Positions 54,562-63,623 are shown, counted from the stretch's first letter. The stretch is 64,000 bases of DNA from Nocardioides silvaticus (GCF_003160695.1 NZ_QGDD01000001.1:558001-622000), one strand, 5' to 3'. A program made the numbers and translations. Notes: generated from the letters alone by a model not told the origin.

Positions 54562-57313
54562 CGAGCGTTCCCGGCACCAGCTCCTCGGCCAGCGCCTCGG
54601 TCTCCGCCTCGAGCTGCACGTCGCGCGAGTCGAGCATCAACCGCATCTCGTCGACGACGGCGATCGCGGCCGGACCACCCGGTCCGTCGAACTCCGCCCG
54701 CATCAGGTCGCGCCACAGCAGCTGGGAGTGCGGCACCAGCCGGAGCCCGGCCCGGGCCGCGCCCGCCGCCCCGTCGGGGTCGTCGGTGGACAGCTCGACC
54801 AGCCGGTGCGCCGTCGCCTCGACGGAGTCGGCAACCGTGGTGTCGAGCCGGGTGCGCGCCAGCCAGCTGTAGCGGCCGCGCTCGCGCCCGTCGAGGAACG
54901 GTCCGCGGACCAGCTGGAGAGCGCGGCGGAGCAGCTCCTTCTCGGTGCGGACCGCCGCTCCGCGAGAGCGTTGCACCAGCGTGCAGAACGCGTGCCAGTC
55001 GACCGCGACGTCGTCGGCGAGGAACAGCCGGCCCTCGTCGTTCTCGCGGAGCAGGTAGGTGCCGTCGGCCGCCTGGCCGAGCCACTCGCGCACGCGCTCG
55101 ATCGTCGCGTTCCGGACCTCGGCCGTGACGCCGCGCGGCCACACCGACGCGGCGAGCACGCTCGGGTGCACGGGTGCGGTCTGGAGGGCGAGGTACGTCG
55201 CCACCTCCCTCGCGAGACCGAGCCGCACCTCGTCCATCGTGCCCGGGACCTTCACCTCGTGCGCCCCGAGGACGCCGACCCGAACGGCCGCCGACGCCCA
55301 GTGCGCGTCGTCGCCCGGCCGCGGCGCCCGCGGGATGAGGACGCTGCCGTCGATGGCCGGCGAGCGCTGCTCGCGGGCCTTGGCGAACAGCGCGGCGAGC
55401 TGCACGGCGCTGCGCTCGGTCAGCCGGACCGCCGAGACCGACAGGTCCAGCAGTGGCAGGGCGAGGTGGCCGGACTCGTCCACGGTGAGGTGCCACCGGG
55501 TCCCCGGCAGCTTGCCGACCGCCACGACACCCAGGCCGCGGTCGCCGGTGCGGATCATCGGCTGCAGCCGCTCGACGAGGTCGTCGCCGGGCACGGCACC
55601 GAGCATCAGGTACTGCGGCGTCAGGTCGGGCCGGCGCCCCACCCGCCCGGACAGCACGTCGGAGCCGTTGCGGTCCGGGCGGTGGCTCTCGAAGTCCGCG
55701 ACCAGCGCCGACAGGTCGTCGACGACGCCGAAGCTGCTGTCGGCGATGTCGGCGAGCACCGGCGACAGCTCGTGGGCGTGCACCCGCTGGTCGTCCGACC
55801 ACGGCGAGGTGACCAGCTGGACGGCGAGGGCCGAGACCACCTCGCGCGCCACGGCGTCGGCACCCGAGACCGACGCCGGGCCGCCGACGGCCTCGAGGTC
55901 GATGAGCACGTCGGCGCCGGCGTCGTCACGGCCGATGCAGACCAGACCGGGGTACGGCGCGTTGCCGAGCGGGCCTTGGTCGACCTCGGCGGACTCGCGG
56001 TCGAGCCGCCACCGCCGTCCCTCCTTGAGCGCGATCCACGGCGCCGGCGGGCGCGGCGCGGCCGGGGCGATGCGCAGCTCGATCTCGGCGTCGTCGACGG
56101 TGAGCGCGTAGACCGGCGGCAGGGCGATGCCCTCGGCGGGGGCGGTCACGGCGAGCCGGCGGAGCGCCCGGTCGACCCGCTCGGCGCGGTCCAGGTCGGC
56201 GCCGACGAGCAGCGCGACCTCGGTGTCGAGGTCGGCCGCGGACAGGTCCGCGCCGCGGCGCCGGCGCCGCTCCGCGGCGATCGCGCCGGCGAGGGAGGCG
56301 GCCAGCAGACCACCGCCGAGCAGGTCACCGGCCAGGCCGTCGTACGTCGCCTCGACGGCGTCGGCCCGCTCCTCGGCGACCTCGACGGCGGGCATCCGCT
56401 CGCGGCGGTCGTCGTTGGCGGCCTCGTGCCGGTCCCCTGCCCGCTCGGCCTGCTCGACGCGGTCCACCCGGTCGGCGCCCACGGCGTCGTCGGGAAGCAC
56501 CAGCACCCAGCCGGGCTGGATCAGCCGGCCGATCACGAGCTCGCCCCCGTCCGGCTGTGGCCGGCCCTTGTTGAGCTCGAAGATCTCCTTCCACCGACGG
56601 CCGTCGCCCAGGTGCTCCTCGGCGATGTCCCACAGGTTGTGGTGGTAGCGACCCTCCGGCGGCTTCACCGTGACGACCTTGCGGCCGAGGGACGCGCCGG
56701 CGGCGTCGGCCACCTCGGCCAGCTTCTCCTTGGTCTCGGTGAACAGCGCGGGCGCGGTGAAGCCGTCGGGCGCGACGTTCTCCATCGGCCGGCCCTGCCC
56801 GTCCGGCGTCGCGATCGCGGACGTCGCCTCCCGCTGCTGGCGACCCGCGTCGTCGGCCGAGGCGGCTCCGCCGGTGCCGATGACCGACGCGCCCACCAGG
56901 ACGGTGCCGACCAGCGCACGCGCCAGCGCCTGCGAGCGCCCGGACAGCGGCACCGGTCGCGGCAGGACGCCACCCCGCAGCAGTGAGATCGCCTCGACCA
57001 CCACGCAGATCGTGAACTGCAGCCAGGCCAGCCAGACGACGACCAGGAGCACGATGACCAGGGCGTCGAACGTCAGCGGCTGGGTCAGGTCGTCGCGCGA
57101 CGGCAGACCGGTCGGGAACGGCGGCGCACCCTGCCAGAGCACCAGGCCCACCGGGATGCCGACGAGCAGCACCAGCAGCGCGAGCACGGCGCCGATCACC
57201 GCGAACGGCGAGGACCTCGGGGTGGACCGGCGGGCGCCGGGCGGCGGCGCGGAGAAGCGCGCGGGGCCGCGACGGGTCGGGTCGGACTGGTCGGTCTGGT
57301 TGGCGGTGCTCAT
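54554..57313 (-). CDS. Membrane LysM protein with C-terminal SARP/BTAD transcription-factor domain
   Basis: A 919-aa protein. Residues 1-20 are polar (NQTDQSDPTRR). Predicted helices lie at about 37-60, 83-112, 127-152 and 327-348. A LysM peptidoglycan-binding module at about 217-275 (NLWDIAEEHLGDGRRWKEIFELNKG) falls between helices 3 and 4 and would be outside the cell. The last 230 residues carry a winged-helix DNA-binding region (AREVATYLALQTAPVHPSVLAASVWP; NATIERVREWLG) and a BTAD helical domain as in AfsR/SARP regulators, on the cytoplasmic side. It ends the Tad operon. Confidence 0.85.
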   Translation of the reverse strand: MSTANQTDQSDPTRRGPARFSAPPPGARRSTPRSSPFAVIGAVLALLVLLVGIPVGLVLWQGAPPFPTGLPSRDDLTQPLTFDALVIVLLVVVWLAWLQFTICVVVEAISLLRGGVLPRPVPLSGRSQALARALVGTVLVGASVIGTGGAASADDAGRQQREATSAIATPDGQGRPMENVAPDGFTAPALFTETKEKLAEVADAAGASLGRKVVTVKPPEGRYHHNLWDIAEEHLGDGRRWKEIFELNKGRPQPDGGELVIGRLIQPGWVLVLPDDAVGADRVDRVEQAERAGDRHEAANDDRRERMPAVEVAEERADAVEATYDGLAGDLLGGGLLAASLAGAIAAERRRRRGADLSAADLDTEVALLVGADLDRAERVDRALRRLAVTAPAEGIALPPVYALTVDDAEIELRIAPAAPRPPAPWIALKEGRRWRLDRESAEVDQGPLGNAPYPGLVCIGRDDAGADVLIDLEAVGGPASVSGADAVAREVVSALAVQLVTSPWSDDQRVHAHELSPVLADIADSSFGVVDDLSALVADFESHRPDRNGSDVLSGRVGRRPDLTPQYLMLGAVPGDDLVERLQPMIRTGDRGLGVVAVGKLPGTRWHLTVDESGHLALPLLDLSVSAVRLTERSAVQLAALFAKAREQRSPAIDGSVLIPRAPRPGDDAHWASAAVRVGVLGAHEVKVPGTMDEVRLGLAREVATYLALQTAPVHPSVLAASVWPRGVTAEVRNATIERVREWLGQAADGTYLLRENDEGRLFLADDVAVDWHAFCTLVQRSRGAAVRTEKELLRRALQLVRGPFLDGRERGRYSWLARTRLDTTVADSVEATAHRLVELSTDDPDGAAGAARAGLRLVPHSQLLWRDLMRAEFDGPGGPAAIAVVDEMRLMLDSRDVQLEAETEALAEELVPGTLVS

Positions 57314-57720
57314 TGCAGGATCTCGGCTTCCGAGGTCGCAGTTGCTTCGATGTCGAACTCGTTGATGCCGATCAGGTTGAGCATCAACGTCGGGACCCGG
57401 TCGCGGGCGGTGACGGTCACGGACTCGTCCGTCACCACGATCCGGATCCCCTCGTAGCCTCGGCCGGCGAGCACGGCGGCCGCCCGTTCGCGGGCCTCGG
57501 CGGGGTCGATGACGAGCACGTCGTCCGCGCGGAGCCTCAGCTCGTCGGTGGCCTGGGCGCCGGCGACAGCCGCCGCCTCGACGTCGTCGGCCAGTGTCAT
57601 CCGGGCGTTCAGCGCCCCACCGCCGTCGACCACGAGACCGGCGACGACGAGGAGGGTGATCGCCATGCCGAGCACGAAGGCGGAGGCGGCTCCGCGCTCG
57701 TCGCGCCGGGTGCGGGTCAT
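57310..57720 (-). CDS. Tad locus TadG-like pilus assembly protein
   Basis: A 136-aa protein with an N-terminal hydrophobic segment after DERGAAS (AFVLGMAITLLVVAGLVVDGGGALNA), the Tad_N/TadG signature. The ARMTLADDVEAAAVAGAQAT helix is typical of minor pseudopilins. Coupled by 4-bp overlaps to both neighbours. Much shorter than classic TadG, so only the N-terminal part is kept. Confidence 0.83.
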   Translation of the reverse strand: MTRTRRDERGAASAFVLGMAITLLVVAGLVVDGGGALNARMTLADDVEAAAVAGAQATDELRLRADDVLVIDPAEARERAAAVLAGRGYEGIRIVVTDESVTVTARDRVPTLMLNLIGINEFDIEATATSEAEILQ

Positions 57721-58127
57721 TCGAGCCTCCGGTAGGGGTCCAGCCGGACGTAGGAGTCGGCGTCGATCGTGACGTGGCCGGGGAGCCCGATCAGGGCGAG
57801 GTCGCCGTAGGGGATGTCGCAGGTGAGCCGGACGCTGACCGAGCCGTCGGGCCGCCAGTCGGCGTTGTAGCCGACCCGGCAGTCGGAGCCGTCGAGCGAT
57901 GCGGCGATGGTGGCTCGGGCCGCCTGCTCGGCCTCGCCCCGGGTGTCCTCCAGCGCCGCGGCGCGGGCCGCGTCGCGGACCGCGGCCTCGATGTCCCCCT
58001 GGACGGCGACGTAGCGCCCACCGGCGACGACCAGCATCACGAACATCATGAGGAACGGCGCGAGGATGACGACCTCGACCGCCATCGAGCCGCGCTCGTC
58101 CCGAAGGTGACGGACCACCTTCGTCAT
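57717..58127 (-). CDS. TadE-like minor pilin
   Basis: A 136-aa protein with RDERGSMAVEVVILAPFLMMFVMLVVAGGRYV, the TadE leader with conserved Glu, followed by a soluble domain with two Cys. The second of two TadE-type genes here, sharing 4 bp with each neighbour. Confidence 0.88.
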   Translation of the reverse strand: MTKVVRHLRDERGSMAVEVVILAPFLMMFVMLVVAGGRYVAVQGDIEAAVRDAARAAALEDTRGEAEQAARATIAASLDGSDCRVGYNADWRPDGSVSVRLTCDIPYGDLALIGLPGHVTIDADSYVRLDPYRRLE

Positions 58128-58525
58128 GGCGCCGCCTCGTCCACGAACTCCTCGATCGGGCCCTCCACGGTCTGGCTCACCGTCGGCACCCCGATCGGGG
58201 AGAGCTCCTGCGCCTTCCCCGTCACCGTGACCCGGACCCGGTTGTCGCCGACCCGCTCGATCTTGATGGTCACGTCCTCGAGCACGCCCTTGCCGATGTT
58301 GCCGGCGTAGCGGTGCCCCTCCTGGATCGCGCGACCCTCGTCGTAGACCCGTGCCTGACGCGCGGTCTCGCGCGCCACGGCGCTCGCGGCCTGGTTGCCG
58401 AACCAGACGAGCGAGAACTGCACGGCGACGAAGATGATGAACATCAGCAGCGGTGTGTAGAGCACGAGCTCCACGCTGCTGACGCCTGCTTCGTCCCGCG
58501 CGCGACGACGGGGCCGACGGACCAT
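58124..58525 (-). CDS. TadE-like minor pilin
   Basis: A 133-aa protein: DEAGVSSVELVLYTPLLMFIIFVAVQFSLVWF is the TadE-type leader and helix with Glu at the +5-like position, then NQAASAVARETARQARVYDEG. One base separates it from the pilin gene stop. Probably initiates or caps Flp fibres. Confidence 0.9.
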   Translation of the reverse strand: MVRRPRRRARDEAGVSSVELVLYTPLLMFIIFVAVQFSLVWFGNQAASAVARETARQARVYDEGRAIQEGHRYAGNIGKGVLEDVTIKIERVGDNRVRVTVTGKAQELSPIGVPTVSQTVEGPIEEFVDEAAP

Positions 58526-58526
58526 G

Positions 58527-58715
58527 TCAGAGGCTGATCTGGCTGGACTTCCGGTCCACCGCGGTCGAGACAGCGACGCCGACCGCCCCGGCGATGCCGA
58601 TCAGCAGGACCGTGATGATGACCCACTCGACCGCCGACACCCCCCGCTGGTCGTTCCGCACGCGGTCGAGGTGACCACCGAGAAGGATCCTCAGGTACTG
58701 GAATTCTGGACTCAT
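58527..58715 (-). CDS. flp: Flp-type major pilin, short
   Basis: A 62-aa prepilin: leader MSPEFQYLRILLGGHLDRVR, then DQRGVSAVEWVIITVLLIGIAGAVGVAV, where G|VSAVEW marks the expected type IV-class cleavage with Glu at mature +5. Too short for automatic ORF finders but well placed between tadC and tadE. ATG 58715 follows a GGACGAT; the 52-bp gap to tadC allows a separate promoter or ribosome site for abundant pilin. Confidence 0.9.
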   Translation of the reverse strand: MSPEFQYLRILLGGHLDRVRNDQRGVSAVEWVIITVLLIGIAGAVGVAVSTAVDRKSSQISL

Positions 58716-58767
58716 CCGAGATCGTCCTTTCGTTTCGTTGGATACACCGTTCCCACCTCCGCACGCC

Positions 58768-59685
58768 CTAACCGAGCAGCCGGGCGACGGCGGGGTAGAC
58801 GAGGAAGAGCAGGAACCCGGCGCAGAGCACCAGCTGGGCGATGAGCATCGACTGCGAGCGCTCCTCGGCCTTGGCCTCGGCGTCGGCGAGCTCCCGGTGC
58901 CGCATCGAGGAGGCACGGGCGGTGAGCGAGTCCCGGACCTTCGCGCCGTCCTCCGCGACCAGGGCGAGCGCCGCCGAGAGGTCGCGCAGCTCGTCGACGT
59001 CGACCTCCTCGCCGAGCTGCCCGAGAGCGGCCCACGGGGTGTTGCCCTGGAGCCGCGCGGCCTCGAGGGTGTCGCGGATCCGGACCATGCCCCAGCTGTC
59101 GCTGACGGTGGACGCGGCCTGGAGCGCCTCCGGCACGCCGCGCCCGCCGGCCAGGTTCATCGCGACCAGGTCGAGGAAGGCGCTCACCATGTGCCGGAAC
59201 GCGCGCCGCTTCTCCTGGGCGTCCTTGCGGAGCTGGGAGTACGGCACGAGACCGCCGATCAGTGCGCCGAGCAGGACCAGCCACAGCGGGATGGCGAAGC
59301 CGACCAGGCCCAGCAGCGCCCACGGGACCAGCACCGCGTTGGGCAGCACCGCCCCCAGGAGGGCACCGCCCGCCGTGCGGGCCAGGAACATCTCCCGCGA
59401 CTGGCCGACCATGCCGAGGTCGACGACGAGCTTGCGCGGCAGCGGGTAACCCTGGCTCTCCAGCAGGTCGTCGACCCGCGCCCCGAAGCGGCGCATCCGT
59501 GGCGACTCCTCCGTGTGCCGGCGATCGGCGGTCAGCGAGACCTCGCGACGGCCCCGGGCGAGCCGGGCATCGAGCAGGGCGAGCGCCACCGGCCCGGAGG
59601 TCGAGGGCTGCACCACCAGCCAGGCGGCCATCAGCACACCCGCGCCGACGACGGCGCCGGCGAGCATGATCAGGGTCAACGTCAC
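58768..59685 (-). CDS. tadC: TadC-type type II secretion F-domain membrane protein
   Basis: A 305-aa inner-membrane platform protein: N-terminal helix (LIMLAGAVVGAGVLMAAWLVV), central helices (LVPWALLGLVGFAIPLWLVLLGALIGGLV), the T2SSF segment FLDLVAMNLAGGRGVPEALQAA and a C-terminal helix (LIAQLVLCAGFLLFLVYPAVARLL). GTG at 59685 overlaps the tadB stop by 4 bp. Confidence 0.9.
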   Translation of the reverse strand: MTLTLIMLAGAVVGAGVLMAAWLVVQPSTSGPVALALLDARLARGRREVSLTADRRHTEESPRMRRFGARVDDLLESQGYPLPRKLVVDLGMVGQSREMFLARTAGGALLGAVLPNAVLVPWALLGLVGFAIPLWLVLLGALIGGLVPYSQLRKDAQEKRRAFRHMVSAFLDLVAMNLAGGRGVPEALQAASTVSDSWGMVRIRDTLEAARLQGNTPWAALGQLGEEVDVDELRDLSAALALVAEDGAKVRDSLTARASSMRHRELADAEAKAEERSQSMLIAQLVLCAGFLLFLVYPAVARLLG

Positions 59686-60551
59686 CGGACCGGCTCCGCT
59701 CGGAAGTGGAGGAACCGCCCCGGGGTGTCGTCCTTGGCCAGGCTCCGCAGCCACAGGATGCCTGCGGTGAAGATGACCATGATCCCCACGAGGACGAGCT
59801 GACCGAAGGGCGTGCTGTAGGGCGCGACGAAACCGGGGTTGAGGACGCGGAGCCCGACGACCACGGCCACGGTGATCGCGACGACGATGGTGACGCTGCG
59901 GCGGGTGGACGCGCGGCTGGCGTAGATCCGCTGCCGCATCTCGAGCTCGAGCCGCGCCGAGCGGGCGAGCGAGGTCAGCACGTCCCGGAGGCCGGGACCG
60001 CGGAGCCGGGCGTTGAGGATCAGCGCGGCGATGATGAGGTCGGCGCCGGCGTCGTCGACCTCCTCGGCGAACCGTTTGAGGGCCTCCGGCAGCGGCATCC
60101 GCACCCGCAGCCGGTCGGAGAGGGTGGTGAGGTCCTCCCGGATGGCGGGCGAGGCGGCGTACGCCGTCGCGGGGATCGCCTGCTCCAGGCCGACCGCGCC
60201 CGCGACGGTGTCGCGCAGCGACTCGGTCCAGGCAGCCAGGCCCTCCAGCCGGGCGATGCCACGGCGGGCCTCGCGGGCACCGCCGAAGAGCTTGTTCCAG
60301 AACAGGACGAGCAGCGCGCACGCGATCGCGACGACCAGCCAGCGGGTCAGCAGCAGGACCAGGAGGAACGCGCCGACCGCGAACGGCACCCGCCGCCCGG
60401 CCGCCTCGATCCGCTGGGTGAGCGAAGCGGTGGGCTCCGCGACCCGGTCGTCGACCGGGAAGCCCACCAGCGACCGCACCAGCAGCACGATCCCCCCGCC
60501 GACGACGGCGCCGAGCAGGACGATGAGGAGGGTGGTAGGGCTGAGCGTCAT
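59682..60551 (-). CDS. tadB: TadB-type type II secretion F-domain membrane protein
   Basis: A 289-aa platform protein with helices at both ends (TTLLIVLLGAVVGGGIVLLV; VVAIACALLVLFWNKLF; VTIVVAITVAVVVGLRVL; LVLVGIMVIFTAGILWL) and the T2SSF central helix (LEGLAAWTESLRDTVAGAVGLEQAI). Coupled to tadA and tadC by 4-bp overlaps. Pairs with TadC in the pilus motor platform. Confidence 0.92.
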   Translation of the reverse strand: MTLSPTTLLIVLLGAVVGGGIVLLVRSLVGFPVDDRVAEPTASLTQRIEAAGRRVPFAVGAFLLVLLLTRWLVVAIACALLVLFWNKLFGGAREARRGIARLEGLAAWTESLRDTVAGAVGLEQAIPATAYAASPAIREDLTTLSDRLRVRMPLPEALKRFAEEVDDAGADLIIAALILNARLRGPGLRDVLTSLARSARLELEMRQRIYASRASTRRSVTIVVAITVAVVVGLRVLNPGFVAPYSTPFGQLVLVGIMVIFTAGILWLRSLAKDDTPGRFLHFRAEPVR

Positions 60552-61876
60552 CCGGCCCGCTCCACCCAGGTGGAGGCCGCGCCAGGGACGTAGCCGACCG
60601 CTTCGAGGTCGTCGAGGCAGGACACCGCGGCGGCGGGCACGGCGAAGCCCTCGCGACCGCGCGCAAAGACCTCACTGGAGAGCACTCGGCCGTCGACACC
60701 GTTGACCTCGCGCACCGAGGTGACCATGCGTCGCAAGGTGCCGCCCTCGGCGAACTCGTTGACGCGCTCAACGAAGATCACGAAGTCGATGGCGCCGCCG
60801 ATCAGCATCATCGTCGCGTCGGAGGGCAGCCGCTCAGCGCTCTGGATGGCGTAGGTGCAGATCCGGTTGAAGACCTCCGAGGAGGAGTTCGCGTGGATCG
60901 TCGACAGCGAGCCGTCGTTGCCCTGGCTCATGGCGTTGAGCATCGTGACGATCTCGTCGCCGAGCACCTCACCGACGATGACCCGGCTCGGGTTCATGCG
61001 CAGCGACCGCCGCACCAGCTCGGCCATCGAGATCGACCCGACGCCCTCGGCGTTGGGCAGCCGCTCCTCGAAGGCGACGACGTTGGGGTGCAGGTCGGGG
61101 AACTCGCCGAGCCCGAGCTCCAGCGCGCGCTCGACGGTGATCAGCCGCTCCGAGGGCTCGATCTCGTTGGCGAGCGCCCGCAGCAGCGTCGTCTTCCCGG
61201 CGTTCGTCGCGCCGGCGATCATGATGTTCTTGCGCGCCCGCACGGCTGCGGAGAGGAACGCGGCGAGGTCGGGCGACATCGTGCCGTAGTCGACGAGGGT
61301 GTCGAGCGAGACCCGCGAGAGTCGGGCCCGGCGGATCGAGATCGACGGCCGCGGGCACACGCCCATCACCGCCGACAGTCGTGAACCGTCGGGCAGCCGG
61401 ATGTCGAGCTGCGGGTTGGCGGTGTCGAAAGGCCGGCTGGTCAGGCCCGAGTAGGCGCCGAGCGTCTGCACCAGCTCGATCAGCTCGTCGTCGGACTCCG
61501 CGACCGGCTCGGCCCGCTCTTCGCGGCCGTCGGCGTAGCCGACGAACACCTGGTCGAAGCCGTTGATGTCGATGTTCTCGACGTCGGGGTCGTCCAGCAG
61601 CGGCTGGAGCCGGCCCACGCCGAACAGCGCCGCGTGGATGCCGTCGGCGAGGTTCTGCTCCTCGGTCGGCGTCGGCGGCGTACGGCCCGCGCGGACCTCC
61701 TCGCGGGCGTACTGGTCGAGGACGCGGGCGATGACGGCGCGGGCGAACTGTCGCTCGTCCTCCGCGGACATCGGCGGCAGATGGTTGTCCGCGTCCTCGC
61801 GACGCTGCCGCGAGACGATGTCGGCGACCTGCTCGCGCAGACCGCGCACCAGCTGCTGGTCCATGACTCCGGTCAC
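60548..61876 (-). CDS. tadA: TadA/CpaF-type secretion ATPase
   Basis: A 442-aa VirB11/GspE-family ATPase powering pilus assembly. Walker A GATNAGKTTLLRALAN, Asp box (LITVERALELGLGEFPDLHPNVVAFE), Walker B (ADELVRRSLRMNPSRVIVGEVLGDEI) and His box (STIHANSS) are visible. GTG at 61876 (MTGVMDQQLV) is chosen for its GTGA overlap with the upstream gene; ATG at 61864 is the alternative. Confidence 0.95.
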   Translation of the reverse strand: MTGVMDQQLVRGLREQVADIVSRQRREDADNHLPPMSAEDERQFARAVIARVLDQYAREEVRAGRTPPTPTEEQNLADGIHAALFGVGRLQPLLDDPDVENIDINGFDQVFVGYADGREERAEPVAESDDELIELVQTLGAYSGLTSRPFDTANPQLDIRLPDGSRLSAVMGVCPRPSISIRRARLSRVSLDTLVDYGTMSPDLAAFLSAAVRARKNIMIAGATNAGKTTLLRALANEIEPSERLITVERALELGLGEFPDLHPNVVAFEERLPNAEGVGSISMAELVRRSLRMNPSRVIVGEVLGDEIVTMLNAMSQGNDGSLSTIHANSSSEVFNRICTYAIQSAERLPSDATMMLIGGAIDFVIFVERVNEFAEGGTLRRMVTSVREVNGVDGRVLSSEVFARGREGFAVPAAAVSCLDDLEAVGYVPGAASTWVERAG

Positions 61877-62652
61877 CGCCCGTTCGCGAGGTCGGCGGGA
61901 CGCTGGACGCCGACCAGCCGCTGCGCGAGCTGCGCGGCCGAGCGACCGAGCAGCGTCCGGCGCAGCTGGCCCATGCGCTCCCCGTGGAGGACCTGCGCCG
62001 CCTTCGGCTCGTCGGCGACGATGCCGAGCACGGTGACGCCCATCCGCTCGGCGTCGAGCAGCTGCTGGAGGTCGGCGGCACTGCGGGTGTCGCGGTACGG
62101 CGTCCGGACGACGATGCCGACCGGCTTGCCGCCGGGCCCGCCGATCCCCAGCGTCGTGCGCAGCGACCGCAGCCGTTCGCGCAGGTGCGCGGTGCCGGAG
62201 ATGTCCGGGCGGGTCACCAGGACGACGACGTCGGCACCGGCGAAGACCGGCATCGCCGCACTGCCGGGGACGATCCGTCCGCAGTCGACCAGTACGTCGC
62301 TGCGGTGCTGGCCGAACACGGTCGACAGCTGGCCCCAGGCCGCGCCCAGACCCGGCAGCTGGTCGGGAGACGTGATGCCCACGAGCACGTCGGTGCCGAG
62401 GGCCGTCTGCTGCAGGTGCTCGGTGAGGTCGGCCTGCGCGGCTCCTCGTCGTACGGCGGCACCGAGCGAGAGCAGTCCTCGGTCGGGGTCGAGCGCGCCT
62501 CCGGTCGCCGTCCGGCTGCGCCACAGCAGGTCACCACCGGCGGGGTCGACGTCGGCGAGGACGACGGGAACCGGCCAGGACTGCGCGATGGCAGCGGCGG
62601 CCGTCGAGACGCCGGGCGAGCCCTTGGCGGAGGCGAAGGCGTAGACCGTCAC
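61873..62652 (-). CDS. TadZ/CpaE-like ParA-family localisation protein
   Basis: A 259-aa MinD/ParA-superfamily protein with a deviant Walker A (SAKGSPGVSTAAAAIAQ; the usual K before ST is missing, V is present), and ADVDPAGGDLLWR. No receiver domain as in CpaE; so only the ATPase part. In Tad systems it places the machine in the cell. GTG 62652; coupled to neighbours on both sides. Confidence 0.8.
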   Translation of the reverse strand: MTVYAFASAKGSPGVSTAAAAIAQSWPVPVVLADVDPAGGDLLWRSRTATGGALDPDRGLLSLGAAVRRGAAQADLTEHLQQTALGTDVLVGITSPDQLPGLGAAWGQLSTVFGQHRSDVLVDCGRIVPGSAAMPVFAGADVVVLVTRPDISGTAHLRERLRSLRTTLGIGGPGGKPVGIVVRTPYRDTRSAADLQQLLDAERMGVTVLGIVADEPKAAQVLHGERMGQLRRTLLGRSAAQLAQRLVGVQRPADLANGR

Positions 62653-63380
62653 TTGGCGCCCTCGAGCTCGACGTCGGGCTCCTGTCCGGATCGGAGGATC
62701 GCGAGGCCGGCCTCGCCCGCGCTGGCGGCGTCGATCACCTCGAGGGCGACGTCGTCGAGCACCAGCAGGCTCGCGGTCGGTACCTCACCGGGACCACCGA
62801 GGTCGTCGACCTCCGGCTCGGTCACCTCGAGGACGAATGCTGTCCCGAGCACCTTCGCGTCCTCGGTCCCGCCGCTCGAAGCAGTAGCGCGGACGACCTG
62901 CACCAGGTCACCGGACCGCACGGTCGACGTCGGCGCGAGCTTGCCCTCGAGCGGCACCGACACGATGGCGCGGCCGTCGGGAATCGGGGTCTCGCTCGAC
63001 ACGTTGTTCTCGGTGAGAAGGGTGTCCGGCTCGATGCGCGTGGTCGCGTAGGCACCGACCACGTCGTCGGCGTACTCCTCGCCGATGAGGCCGATGTTGT
63101 CGCTCGCCACCCGCACCACGCCGATGTCGTCCGCGGTGATCTCCGCACCCGGCTCGATGGCCTGCTGAGCGACCAGCACCGGGACCCGGCTGTCCATCCG
63201 GACCGCGAGCAGGCCCGCCACCAGCGCTCCGCCGACGATGAGGAGCAACGCGAGGGCTGCGAGAGCTGGGCGACGCTGGCGCGGCGGCGCGATCTGGCCC
63301 GCCGCGTTGGGGGTCGCCGCGCGGCGGCCGGCGCGGCTGCGCTGACGGTCGGCGACGCTACCGCTGATGTCGGTGCTCAC
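62649..63380 (-). CDS. SAF-domain CpaB/RcpC-like pilus protein
   Basis: A 243-aa protein with a basic cytoplasmic N-terminus, one helix (RPALAALALLLIVGGALVAGLLAV) and a SAF domain (VPVLVAQQAIEPGAEITADDIGVVRV; TLLTENNV), as in CpaB of Tad systems and FlgA. A probable periplasm/wall-side assembly factor. First gene of the Tad operon; GTG start at 63380. Confidence 0.85.
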   Translation of the reverse strand: MSTDISGSVADRQRSRAGRRAATPNAAGQIAPPRQRRPALAALALLLIVGGALVAGLLAVRMDSRVPVLVAQQAIEPGAEITADDIGVVRVASDNIGLIGEEYADDVVGAYATTRIEPDTLLTENNVSSETPIPDGRAIVSVPLEGKLAPTSTVRSGDLVQVVRATASSGGTEDAKVLGTAFVLEVTEPEVDDLGGPGEVPTASLLVLDDVALEVIDAASAGEAGLAILRSGQEPDVELEGAK

Positions 63381-63623
63381 GACGTTCGTCCTCCGAGATG
63401 TTCCGAGATACCGAGAGACCCGTGTATTCGGGCCTGCAGCAGCCCGCCTACCCCCATCGACGCACCACGAACCTCTTCGGCTGCACGAAAATCGCCGTCT
63501 GCAGGTGGGTCAGCCAGCATCGTAACCGCGGACCTCGACGATCTTGACTCCGGAGGTTTGCGGGGCCGGACAGCCGGGGTAGGCCGGACCCCGTCAGCGT
63601 TTCGACTATCTCAGGAGTTCGAC
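63381..63623. promoter_or_regulatory. Divergent promoter region between the Tad operon and WXG100 gene
   Basis: 243 bp with no gene. It carries the start signals for the minus-strand Tad operon and plus-strand WXG100 gene. CTCAGGAGTTC at 63610-63620 is the ribosome site of the WXG100 gene. No clear operator was seen. Confidence 0.5.
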
